Origin: Candidatus Bathyarchaeota archaeon
Lineage (GTDB): Archaea > Thermoproteota > CALKCG01 > B24 > JAGTQN01
Direction of reading: 5' to 3'
Assembly (NCBI GenBank): GCA_018396395.1
Contig: JAGTQN010000009.1
Location: 9,482 to 20,530 of the forward strand
Length of the DNA stretch: 11,049 nt
The notes under the pieces are model-generated. The model saw nothing but the letters and a program-made list of their open reading frames with translations, was not told where the DNA came from and did no database searches. The stretch's first letter is position 1, and every line of letters starts with the position of its first letter. Made by a program: the position numbers and the translations under genes. Positions 1 to 6,355 of this stretch are shown in pieces.

Positions 1-136
1 TTCTTCCAGGCTCATTCGTAAGCCTGACGGATGCCACAGTCCAAAGTCCCACCCCCAAGGCACTACCCTTTCCAGAGGCCAGGGCATTCACGATCGTAAT
101 GGCTCCATGGGCTATAGCCTTCCCCAATTTAGCCAT
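1..136 (-). CDS. aroK: Archaeal-type shikimate kinase (GHMP family), N-terminal part, runs off the window
   Basis: Phosphorylates shikimate to shikimate 3-phosphate with ATP, in the cytoplasm. Only the first 45 codons are inside the window. The visible protein starts MAKLGKAIAHGAITIVNALA and continues SGKGSALGVGLWT, which matches the N-terminus of archaeal shikimate kinases (small-residue-rich start, then G-K-G-S-A before a hydrophobic strand). These are GHMP-superfamily kinases unrelated to the P-loop bacterial AroK. The ATG at 136 is preceded by AGGGGAG at about 7 bases, a good ribosome binding site, and an in-frame stop lies at 157-155, so the start is well supported. It follows aroE by 43 bases on the same strand, the widest gap in the operon. 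Family assignment is from pattern recognition of a short fragment, but operon context supports it strongly. Confidence 0.85.
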   Translation of the reverse strand, partial: MAKLGKAIAHGAITIVNALASGKGSALGVGLWTVASVRLTNEPGR

Positions 137-179
137 TGGACTCTCCCCTGAATCCTAAGCTGAGCTTTTCTCAACGATG

Positions 180-1133
180 TTAGCCATGATACCATGTCTT
201 GCCATAAGAATCGTTTCCTTCATCAGGTTTGCCAGTCACTTCACCTCCCATAGCCCAGCGAATCCCCTTTCTGCCAAGGCATAGGGCTTCCCTGGCTATC
301 TTTGCCATCAAATCGACTGGCGCCTTACAACCAGTCCAAATCTCGAAGGAAGCAGCTCCTTGAAGGATGAGCATATCCAAGCCTTCCACAACCTTCGCAC
401 CGATGGACTTGGCTTCCTTAAGAAGCCTTGTTTCGGGCGGATCGTATACGAGGTCGAAAACTGTCAGGTCAGGTCTTAGGAGGCTCGAAGGCACGGGGAT
501 CTCCGAATCCAGGGGCCTCATGCCTAAGGGGGTGGCATTCACAAGGATATCGGCATCCTCAAGCTCCTTGGCAAGGTTTTCCCTATCCAAGGGCCCCCAG
601 CTCAGCCTTGCCTCAGCCCCCTTTGAAAATTCGAGGACAAGCCCTTCAGCCCTTTCTGGCGTCCTATTCAGAACAGAGACTTGGCATGATAGTCTTGAAA
701 GGCTGTAGACGATCGCCCTCGAAGCCCCCCCTGCACCTAGAATGACGATCTTTCGGCCTTCAGGCTCAACACCCTTACTCCTAAGGGCTTGAAGGGCTCC
801 AAGGCCATCTGTATTATAGCCTAAAAGCCTTCCCTTCGAGTTTAGAACCGTATTGACGGCTCCTATTCGTCTGGCATCATCATTTAGCCCATCAAGGTAG
901 CGAATCACTGATGCCTTATGGGGCATGGTCACGTTCAAGCCATGGAAACCAAGGGCCCTGATGCCAGAAAGGGCATCATAAAGGCTTTCGGGAGCCACTC
1001 GAAGGGCCACATAGACATAATCGAGGCCTATGGCTTCGAATGCAGCGTTTTGGATGGAGGGACTTAGGGAATGCTCTACGGGATCCCCTATCAGGGCGCA
1101 GACCTTCGTTCTGCCAGAAATCCTAGGGATCAG
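180..1133 (-). CDS. aroE: Shikimate dehydrogenase (NADP+), non-canonical start codon
   Basis: Reduces 3-dehydroshikimate to shikimate with NADPH. Landmarks, numbered from a CTG start at 1133: substrate loop SLSPS near residues 22-26, NVTMPHK with the catalytic Lys near 73, NTDG with the catalytic Asp near 109, dinucleotide loop GAGGAS near 133-138, and the NRT NADP-specificity turn near 156-158. The frame is open upstream to a TGA at 1142-1140 and has no ATG, GTG or TTG before GTG 1010. That GTG is too late, because it would remove the first strand and the SLSP motif. CTG at 1133 overlaps the aroD stop as CTGA and has GGTGAG five bases upstream, so it is the best candidate; ATT at 1121 is an alternative. 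Length would be about 317 residues, longer than the usual 270-290, partly from a C-terminal tail of roughly 25 unrecognised residues. Function is secure; the exact start is not. Confidence 0.9.
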   Translation of the reverse strand: MIPRISGRTKVCALIGDPVEHSLSPSIQNAAFEAIGLDYVYVALRVAPESLYDALSGIRALGFHGLNVTMPHKASVIRYLDGLNDDARRIGAVNTVLNSKGRLLGYNTDGLGALQALRSKGVEPEGRKIVILGAGGASRAIVYSLSRLSCQVSVLNRTPERAEGLVLEFSKGAEARLSWGPLDRENLAKELEDADILVNATPLGMRPLDSEIPVPSSLLRPDLTVFDLVYDPPETRLLKEAKSIGAKVVEGLDMLILQGAASFEIWTGCKAPVDLMAKIAREALCLGRKGIRWAMGGEVTGKPDEGNDSYGKTWYHG

Positions 1134-1825
1134 AAAGTCTCACCATCGATACCAAGGTGCTTGTAGAGGGCCTTCAGATTCCTGAGGCTCCATTGACCTG
1201 GGGCCGTTTCCAAGCCCTTTCCAAGGCTTGCATAGGTGAAGTAGGCTCCGAAGAGGGGGGAGAGAGCCCTTGAAAGGAAGCCAAGGGGCCCCATGGCAAA
1301 GCAAACTATTTTCATCCTCTTTCCTTCCTCAGCTGCGACAAAGAGGCAGGAAAGGTTATCGGTCATATCCTTCGCCATGGTTACAAGCTTGCAGATCTCG
1401 GCACCAGCTTTAAGCTCTTGGGCAATGATTTCCTTGAGCCTTTCCTTTGGAGGAGTCCCTTCAAAGTCGTGGAAGGAAACGATAGGTTTGGCTCCATATT
1501 CCTTAAGCTCATGGATGATACCTTCGAGCCCATTGGTCGTAAGCTCCAAATCCACGTAATCGAATCCATGCTCAGCCGCCTTAAGGAGGGATGCTAGGCG
1601 GTCTGGCTCAGGAAGGATGCATTTACCTCCCTGATCCTTGGGCCTGTTGGTGGCTATGAGGGGAAGGGATGAAGCCTTCGGAAGGCCTTCGATACCCTCT
1701 AGGCTCGCCATATAGTCAAGCCTAACCTCAACAAGATCTGCTCCAAGGCGTTCCGCTAGGGCAATGTGCTTTAGGACCCCTTCAATCCTGGTCTGCGCAA
1801 CACAGGCACAGACCCTAGGCTTCAC
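1130..1825 (-). CDS. aroD: 3-dehydroquinate dehydratase, type I
   Basis: Dehydrates 3-dehydroquinate to 3-dehydroshikimate by a Schiff-base mechanism in a cytoplasmic TIM barrel. At 231 residues it has the normal length of a stand-alone archaeal type I enzyme. EVRLDY near residues 33-38 and DLEL near 92-95 are typical barrel strands. His119 in SFHDFEGTP and Lys146 in CKLVTMAK correspond to the catalytic His/Lys pair, and their spacing of 27 residues equals that of the E. coli enzyme (His143/Lys170). The start is GTG at 1825, overlapping the upstream aroB' stop as GTGA, which suggests translational coupling. Its own stop overlaps the proposed aroE start. Nothing looks broken. Confidence 0.95.
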   Translation of the reverse strand: MKPRVCACVAQTRIEGVLKHIALAERLGADLVEVRLDYMASLEGIEGLPKASSLPLIATNRPKDQGGKCILPEPDRLASLLKAAEHGFDYVDLELTTNGLEGIIHELKEYGAKPIVSFHDFEGTPPKERLKEIIAQELKAGAEICKLVTMAKDMTDNLSCLFVAAEEGKRMKIVCFAMGPLGFLSRALSPLFGAYFTYASLGKGLETAPGQWSLRNLKALYKHLGIDGETF

Positions 1826-2913
1826 TTTTCGATCACCATCTCCTCCTTGACGAGGATGCCGAAATGGCGCCCCCCTTCCTCCATATGAACGAGGAGGCGA
1901 TCCCCAGGCTTGAGCTCGGAGATGGACTTGGAACCATCTGGCGTTACTAGGCGTATCGTTTCGGCATTCTGGACGATAACCTTTCCAAGGGAACCATCAC
2001 AGGAGGCTTCGATAAGGATCATGGGACGCCATTCGATCTTTGTCCTACATATGTTGACAGTCCTGAATTCTCCATCTCGGTTTACGATTAGGATCTCCTC
2101 CCCAGCCTTGAGCTCAGAGAGGTACCTGGTCCTTCCTCCTGGGCAAAGGATGTACTGGGCCGCGGGTCCTGCATTCACCCTGAAGGGCCTTGGCTCCACA
2201 TAGGGATTCTCATATACCTCAGCCTGGATGAGGAAAAGATGGGATGACTGGCAACCGATTAAGGCCCCCTCGCCTTCTCGCATGAGGTCGCACGTATCTA
2301 CGCAAACCCTGGCTCCAAGGCCCAGAGGCTTCGTATTCTCAACCTTTGCCTCCTTCAGGGCAAGCTTTTCGGCTACCTTTTTTTCGGGAGCCCTTGTCCT
2401 TACGGAAGAAAGGATCCTCTGGGTCTCAAGGATGGCAGCAGGGTCCCTGTTCTCGACAAGAATTCCGTCCACGCCAATCTCAAGGACTTGAAGGGCCAAC
2501 CTTGCTCCCTCAGCATCTGCCACGGGAGCTATGATGGCTCCCCTTCCATGGGCCTGAGCGATGATGTTTTCCAAAGGTATGATGGACCAGTCTGAGCACC
2601 TAAGGATGATGTAATCCACCCCTTCCTTCAGGGCTTCAAGGATTTTCGCCTCATCCTCTCTGGAGCTTATCTCGAATTCCGCACAGACCTTGGTCCCCTT
2701 CGCCCTTCTTATCCCTATCTCCGAAGGCCTTTGGAGAAGGATGATGTCTCCGCCATCGCTTGAAACGATCCTTCCGACTCCTAGCTCTCTGAGGAGCCCT
2801 ACATCCGCTTCCTCTGCGACATAGGCGCTACAGAGGCCCTTGGTGCTTTGGATAAATTCCCTCTTCCTACCCTCTGGAAGGGATGGATCCAGCCTAGCCC
2901 ATAGTTCCCTCAA
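1822..2913 (-). CDS. aroB': 3-dehydroquinate synthase II (archaeal AroB')
   Basis: Converts 2-amino-3,7-dideoxy-D-threo-hept-6-ulosonate (ADH) to 3-dehydroquinate by NAD-dependent oxidative deamination and cyclisation. It replaces bacterial AroB in archaea that do not make DAHP. At 363 residues it fits the family (M. jannaschii MJ1249 is about the same length). Recognisable blocks are the N-terminal barrel-like half with EVLEIGVDGILVEN-type strands, then RVNAGPAAQYILCPGGRTRYLSELKAG in the C-terminal half (quoted in pieces: RVNAGPAAQYILCPGG, RTRYLSELKAG) and a closing ELKPGDRLLVHMEEGGRHFG, all hallmarks of DHQ synthase II. The start is TTG at 2913, 14 bases after the ADH synthase stop, with GGAG 11 bases upstream. 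It stands directly after the enzyme that makes its substrate. Confidence 0.94.
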   Translation of the reverse strand: MRELWARLDPSLPEGRKREFIQSTKGLCSAYVAEEADVGLLRELGVGRIVSSDGGDIILLQRPSEIGIRRAKGTKVCAEFEISSREDEAKILEALKEGVDYIILRCSDWSIIPLENIIAQAHGRGAIIAPVADAEGARLALQVLEIGVDGILVENRDPAAILETQRILSSVRTRAPEKKVAEKLALKEAKVENTKPLGLGARVCVDTCDLMREGEGALIGCQSSHLFLIQAEVYENPYVEPRPFRVNAGPAAQYILCPGGRTRYLSELKAGEEILIVNRDGEFRTVNICRTKIEWRPMILIEASCDGSLGKVIVQNAETIRLVTPDGSKSISELKPGDRLLVHMEEGGRHFGILVKEEMVIEK

Positions 2914-2927
2914 GGGATTTCAGGCTC

Positions 2928-3746
2928 CTACCTTTCGGAAAGGATGCACTGGGAAGCCTCTTCCACAGAGGCATCTTCATGGACAATCTTCCCGATGGCT
3001 TTAACCATGGCCGTCGGATTTTCATGCTGGAAGACGTTCCTCCCTATGGAGACGCCCTTTCCACCAGCCTTCATGGCTCCATAGACCATTTCTAGGACAT
3101 CCCTTTCGGTTTCTGCCTTCGGTCCTCCGGCTATAACAACGGGGACTGGGCAACCCTTTACGACCTTCCTGAAGGACTCGACATCCCCCGTATAGTTGCA
3201 CTTCACCACATCGGCTCCAAGCTCAGCCCCAAGACGGGCTATGTGGGCTACGATATCGGGATCATGCTCGTTCTTTATGTTTGGGCCTCGAGCATACATC
3301 ATGGCCAATAGGGGCATGCCCCAGGCATCACATTCATCGGCTAAGCTGCCAAGGGTCTCAAGCATTTCTGGCTCCTTCTCGGCGCCTACATTGATATGGA
3401 CGCTGACGGCATCGGCTCCCAATAGAAGGGCTTCCTCTACACTTCCGATTCTCACCTTCCAGTTTGGGCTTGGACCTAGTCTCGTACTAGCTGAGAGATG
3501 GAGGATCAAGCCCAAGTTTCCAAGGTCTATGGCTTTCGCTACGCCTTTATGGAGGACGACGGCATCTGCTCCCCCCTTCGATAGCTTATCGACGATTCCT
3601 TGCATGTCCAGCAAGCCCTTGACAGGACCTAGAGTTACGCCATGGTCCATGGGGGTTATGACGGTCTTTCCATCGGAGCGGAAGATCCTTCGCATCCTCC
3701 TAACCTTTCCAAGGCTCAAACTTCTCACTCCCTCCATGCAATTCAT
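2928..3746 (-). CDS. aroA': ADH synthase (2-amino-3,7-dideoxy-D-threo-hept-6-ulosonate synthase, AroA')
   Basis: Class I aldolase that joins aspartate semialdehyde to the ketose fragment of 6-deoxy-5-ketofructose 1-phosphate, giving ADH, the first step of the archaeal DHQ route. The 272-residue protein shows the DhnA/MJ0400-family layout: ITPMDHG with Asp34, MMYARGP with Tyr151 and VVKCNYTGD with the Schiff-base Lys182, matching the Asp/Tyr/Lys triad known for MJ0400. SIGRNVFQHENP near the C-terminus is the phosphate-binding end typical of this aldolase group. The ATG at 3746 overlaps the previous stop as TGATG; a TTG three bases upstream is possible but less likely. Its position right after the two genes that make aspartate semialdehyde supports this role over related fructose-bisphosphate aldolases. 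Confidence 0.94.
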   Translation of the reverse strand: MNCMEGVRSLSLGKVRRMRRIFRSDGKTVITPMDHGVTLGPVKGLLDMQGIVDKLSKGGADAVVLHKGVAKAIDLGNLGLILHLSASTRLGPSPNWKVRIGSVEEALLLGADAVSVHINVGAEKEPEMLETLGSLADECDAWGMPLLAMMYARGPNIKNEHDPDIVAHIARLGAELGADVVKCNYTGDVESFRKVVKGCPVPVVIAGGPKAETERDVLEMVYGAMKAGGKGVSIGRNVFQHENPTAMVKAIGKIVHEDASVEEASQCILSER

Positions 3747-4825
3747 CAAACATACCCATACTTTGCGAGATATTCGGCCACGAGAACTGCTCCTTTGGCC
3801 GCTCCCATCTTCGTGTTATGGGAGACGAGCACATACTTGATCCCATTCTCAAGGACAGGATCCTCCCTAATCCTTCCGACCACCGTAGCCATTCCGCCAT
3901 GCCTATCCCTATCCAGGCGGGGCTGGGGTCTAAAGGGATCTTCATGAACTACGATCATCTCCTCCGGGGCAGAAGGTAGCCCTAAGGGCTTTAAGCAACC
4001 GCTAAATTTCCGCATCTCCTCCTTCACATCCTCAACCCCACACTTTCGCTTTGTAGAGACGAAGACAGCCTCTGTATGTCCTTCCCTGACATTTACCCTC
4101 GTGCATGTACAGCTGACCTTAAACCCAGCTGGCTCTATGGATTCTCCTTTCAGGTTTCCTAGGATCTTCAGGGTCTCCGTCTGAACCTTTTCCTCTTCCT
4201 TAGGAATGAAGGGGATAAGATTATCCACTATGTCGAGTCCAAGGACGCCTGGAGACCTCCCTGCTCCTGAAAGGGCCTGCATAGAGGTCATGATGACTTT
4301 ATCAACGCCAAAGGCATCATGGATGGGCTTAAGGGTAATGGCGAGGCCTGTCGTCGTACAATTGGGAATAGGCGTAATGAAGCCTCTCCATCCCCTCCTT
4401 CGCCTCTGAACCCTTATGAGTTCCGCATGATCTAAGTTCACGCCTGGTATGAGAATCGGAACATCATCCTCGTATCTGAAGGCCGATGCTGTACTTACGA
4501 CGGGAAGGTCTTTGGCATAGAGGGGCTCAAGCTCCATAGCCTGTTCGGATCCTATAGCCGAAAACACGATGTCCACCTTGGAAGGATCCAACTGGGAAGC
4601 ATCCTCCACTGGCATGCTGAGGGCTTCCTCGGGAGGATCTTCCTCGCAGAACCATCTCTGGGCTCCCGTAGCCTCGTCCCGAAGGGCTTCGGCATACGTT
4701 TTTCCGGCTGAGCGCTTGGAGGCCGCTAGGCAGCAAAGCTCAAACCATGGATGCCCCCTTAGGGCTACTATGAATTGTTGCCCTACGACCCCCGTGGCTC
4801 CTACAATAGCTACTCTAAACCTCAT
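3746..4825 (-). CDS. asd: Aspartate-semialdehyde dehydrogenase
   Basis: Reduces aspartyl phosphate to L-aspartate semialdehyde with NADPH. At 359 residues it has the normal size of the archaeal/fungal branch. The nucleotide-binding loop is GATGVVGQ (residues 9-16); the acyl-enzyme Cys156 lies in TPIPNCTTTG; SGAGRSPG near 186-193 is the family phosphate/substrate segment; and His250 in VREGHTEAV is the catalytic base. The ATG start lies 11 bases inside the end of the aspartate kinase gene, and the stop shares a base with the ADH synthase ATG, so the three genes are probably translated as a coupled block. Its product feeds ADH synthase encoded next door and is also the substrate expected for the DUF39 protein at 10237. 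Confidence 0.95.
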   Translation of the reverse strand: MRFRVAIVGATGVVGQQFIVALRGHPWFELCCLAASKRSAGKTYAEALRDEATGAQRWFCEEDPPEEALSMPVEDASQLDPSKVDIVFSAIGSEQAMELEPLYAKDLPVVSTASAFRYEDDVPILIPGVNLDHAELIRVQRRRRGWRGFITPIPNCTTTGLAITLKPIHDAFGVDKVIMTSMQALSGAGRSPGVLGLDIVDNLIPFIPKEEEKVQTETLKILGNLKGESIEPAGFKVSCTCTRVNVREGHTEAVFVSTKRKCGVEDVKEEMRKFSGCLKPLGLPSAPEEMIVVHEDPFRPQPRLDRDRHGGMATVVGRIREDPVLENGIKYVLVSHNTKMGAAKGAVLVAEYLAKYGYV

Positions 4826-6104
4826 ATCTCTCCTCTCCTAGCACCTCACCATTGTTTTGTTTAAGGGAATCGCGAATTAAGCCCAAGGCCCTCTCCCTTT
4901 CTCCCCAGTCTAGGAAGACAAGGATACTTGATGTTATGGTTAGCATACCTGAGATGTTTATGCTATTCTCTTGAAGGGGCTTGGCAAGCCTTCCTATGAC
5001 GCCAGGTGTATCCTCTAGACCCATGCCCTTGATCCTTATAAGGGAGAGCCCCTTTTTCACGGCTAACGCTATGGCCTTATCTGGATTCTCAAGGACAACA
5101 TTGTGCAAAGCTTCTAGAAGTCCCTCAGGAACCTTTTCTGGAAGGTAAAGGATGATGGAATTCGAGTTACTAGACATGCCTAGGCTTGCAACCCCTGCTC
5201 TTTTCAATTCTTCCAAAACCCTTCTTAGAACCTCAGGGGAATTCTCCAAGCCCCTTCCTACGATAGTAATCGCCATCAAAGGTTCTTCGTAATCGGCTTC
5301 AACCCTCAGATCCTTGGGAAGGCTCCCTCGAATAATCGTTCCTTCCGCATCCAGGCTTCCTGCCTCCCATTCCACAATCTTGATGTCTACCGATGGATCC
5401 TTATACTTCAGGGCTTTCTTATGGATGAATTTTACATCCGAATCAGCCAATCCTGCCAGGGTTTCTGCATCGATCCTTTCAATCTTCCTAGGATTCTTTA
5501 TGATCTTCGGATCGGCTGTCATGATACCCTTCACGTTCGTGACGAGGATTATTTGCTTAGCCTTCAGGGCCCTCGCCACGATAAAAGCCGTTGTATCGCT
5601 TCCGCCCCGCCCTAGGGTTGTTATGGCACCCTTTTGGGATCTTCCAAGAAAACCTGGAACAACGGGAATGACGCCATCCTTAAGAAGGGGGGCCATCGTC
5701 CTTTGGATGCGCTCGAGGCAGAGGGATAACAAAGGTCTTGCGTTTCCAAAGTTTTCATCGGTTATTATGGGCCACTCCTGATCTGCAGGATCAAGGTAGC
5801 ATGCCCTCATCCCTTTGGCCTTCAGGGCAGTCGCGAAGATTCTTGCACTCGTCCTTTCCCCCATGCTCAACAGATCATCCAGTTCCCTGGGTGAAGGTCT
5901 GCTCCCTGAAGCCTTTGTAGCGACTTCTATAAGCTCGTCTGTGGTCCTTCCCATGGCTGATACTACCACGACGAGACCCACGCCTTCCTTAGCCTTCTTC
6001 ACAACAGCATCGATGGCCTTGGCAAACCTTTCTCCACCAGAAAGGCTTCCCCCACCGAATTTCACAACAATGCAACCTTTATCCTCGCCCAATCGCACCA
6101 CCAA
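4815..6104 (-). CDS. lysC: Aspartate kinase with two C-terminal ACT domains
   Basis: Phosphorylates L-aspartate at the beta-carboxylate, the first step to aspartate semialdehyde. The 429-residue protein has the amino-acid kinase fold: KFGGGS (15-20), VVVSAMGRTTDELIEVA (46-62), LSMGERTSA, and GRGGSDTTA in the ATP/substrate loop near 165-173. Two ACT modules follow, roughly residues 285-350 (SLGMSSNSNSIILYL) and 360-425 (GVIGRLAKPLQENSINI), where effectors usually bind in this family. The family signature normally reads KFGGTS; here Gly replaces Thr. The start is uncertain: TTG 6104, GTG 6101, GTG 6098 and TTG 6092 are all in frame. TTG 6092 has GGTGGT four bases upstream, TTG 6104 has no clear ribosome site. 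The gene is first in the operon after the aromatic leader ORF. The symbol is by function only. Confidence 0.94.
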   Translation of the reverse strand: MVVRLGEDKGCIVVKFGGGSLSGGERFAKAIDAVVKKAKEGVGLVVVVSAMGRTTDELIEVATKASGSRPSPRELDDLLSMGERTSARIFATALKAKGMRACYLDPADQEWPIITDENFGNARPLLSLCLERIQRTMAPLLKDGVIPVVPGFLGRSQKGAITTLGRGGSDTTAFIVARALKAKQIILVTNVKGIMTADPKIIKNPRKIERIDAETLAGLADSDVKFIHKKALKYKDPSVDIKIVEWEAGSLDAEGTIIRGSLPKDLRVEADYEEPLMAITIVGRGLENSPEVLRRVLEELKRAGVASLGMSSNSNSIILYLPEKVPEGLLEALHNVVLENPDKAIALAVKKGLSLIRIKGMGLEDTPGVIGRLAKPLQENSINISGMLTITSSILVFLDWGERERALGLIRDSLKQNNGEVLGEERYEV

Positions 6105-6145
6105 GGAGAACCGGAAATCAGAGGCTTAGGCTTTGACCGGTCCCC
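6105..6145 (-). promoter_or_regulatory. Alternative RNA pairing that competes with the leader hairpin
   Basis: On the minus strand GGGGACCGG (6145-6137) can pair with CCGGUUCUCC (6114-6105): nine contiguous pairs, seven Watson-Crick and two G-U, with a 22-nt loop. It reuses the right arm of the 6138-6155 hairpin, so both cannot exist together. It ends one base before the TTG at 6104, so it would lie against the aspartate kinase initiation region. The pairing is read directly from the sequence. That it forms and controls translation or elongation is inference. No U-tract follows, so it does not look like an intrinsic terminator. Confidence 0.5.
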
Positions 6146-6155
6146 TTAGGGACCG
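6138..6155 (-). promoter_or_regulatory. Perfect hairpin holding the leader stop codon in its loop
   Basis: Minus-strand CGGUCCC (6155-6149), loop UAAG (6148-6145), GGGACCG (6144-6138): a perfect 7-bp GC-rich stem with a 4-nt loop. The first arm consists of the last base of the final Phe codon plus the Gly and Pro codons of the leader ORF, and the loop begins with its UAA stop. A ribosome at or near the stop would therefore melt the stem. As a DNA palindrome it could also be an operator, but the register with the ORF favours an RNA role. It lies 34 bases upstream of the first possible aspartate kinase start. Confidence 0.65.
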
Positions 6156-6229
6156 AAATAAAAGTAAAAGTAGAAGCCGTAGAAGAATCCGAAGACTTTC
6201 TTCCTAGATCCTTCGCTGGCCATGGTCAT
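6146..6229 (-). CDS. Phe/Tyr-rich leader peptide of the aromatic operon (27 codons)
   Basis: A short ORF starting ATG-ACC-ATG at 6229 and ending TAA at 6148-6146. The peptide begins MTMASEGSRKKVFG and ends FFYGFYFYFYFGP; residues 13-27 contain seven Phe and four Tyr. It lies between a TATA box at 6271-6276 and the aspartate kinase gene, so a transcript starting about 25 bases after the TATA box (near 6248) would carry it roughly 20 bases from its 5' end. AGAGG eight bases before the first ATG is a modest ribosome site. The peptide has no recognisable enzymatic or signal function. Its pattern is that of amino-acid leader peptides such as E. coli pheL, and the operon behind it makes the precursors of Phe and Tyr. 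No Trp codon is present. Translation is not proven; T-rich DNA tends to encode Phe and Tyr in one frame, which is the main alternative. Confidence 0.65.
   Translation of the reverse strand: MTMASEGSRKKVFGFFYGFYFYFYFGP
6182..6203 (-). promoter_or_regulatory. Small hairpin inside the leader ORF
   Basis: Minus-strand GAAGAA (6203-6198) and UUCUUC (6187-6182) can form a 6-bp stem with a 10-nt loop. The right arm is the Phe-Phe pair that opens the aromatic run, so translation of the leader would open this stem. It could act as a pause structure as in bacterial leaders, but a stem this short and AU-rich may be chance. Confidence 0.3.
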
Positions 6230-6270
6230 GGGAGAGGCCTCTGCTGCCTCTTTAATGCTTTGCTTTCTGC

Positions 6271-6276
6271 TTATAA
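6271..6276 (-). promoter_or_regulatory. TATA box of the aromatic operon (palindromic, possibly two-way)
   Basis: TTATAA inside the palindrome GCTTATAAGC (6269-6278). On the minus strand it is preceded by TTAAAG, resembling a purine-rich BRE, and would place transcription start near 6248, just before the leader ATG at 6229. On the plus strand the same box could serve the URO-D-like gene at 6356, but it is preceded there by pyrimidines (TGCTTTCTGC), a poorer BRE. The minus-strand reading is preferred. Confidence 0.55.
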
Positions 6277-6355
6277 GCTTTAAGGTCGCCGATGGAAAAT
6301 GGCGGAATAGAGCGAAGGGCTGGAGTAGAAATTCACGATTCCATGGTGAATAGGG

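Noticed and set aside
367..708. Open frames on the plus strand inside the aromatic operon, here and elsewhere up to 6129
   Set aside because: They lie antisense to well-recognised enzymes, have Ser/Pro/Leu-rich composition typical of shadow frames, and show no family resemblance.
6138..6155. Reading the 7-bp hairpin as an intrinsic terminator
   Set aside because: No U-rich tract follows on either strand, and on the minus strand it precedes an essential operon.
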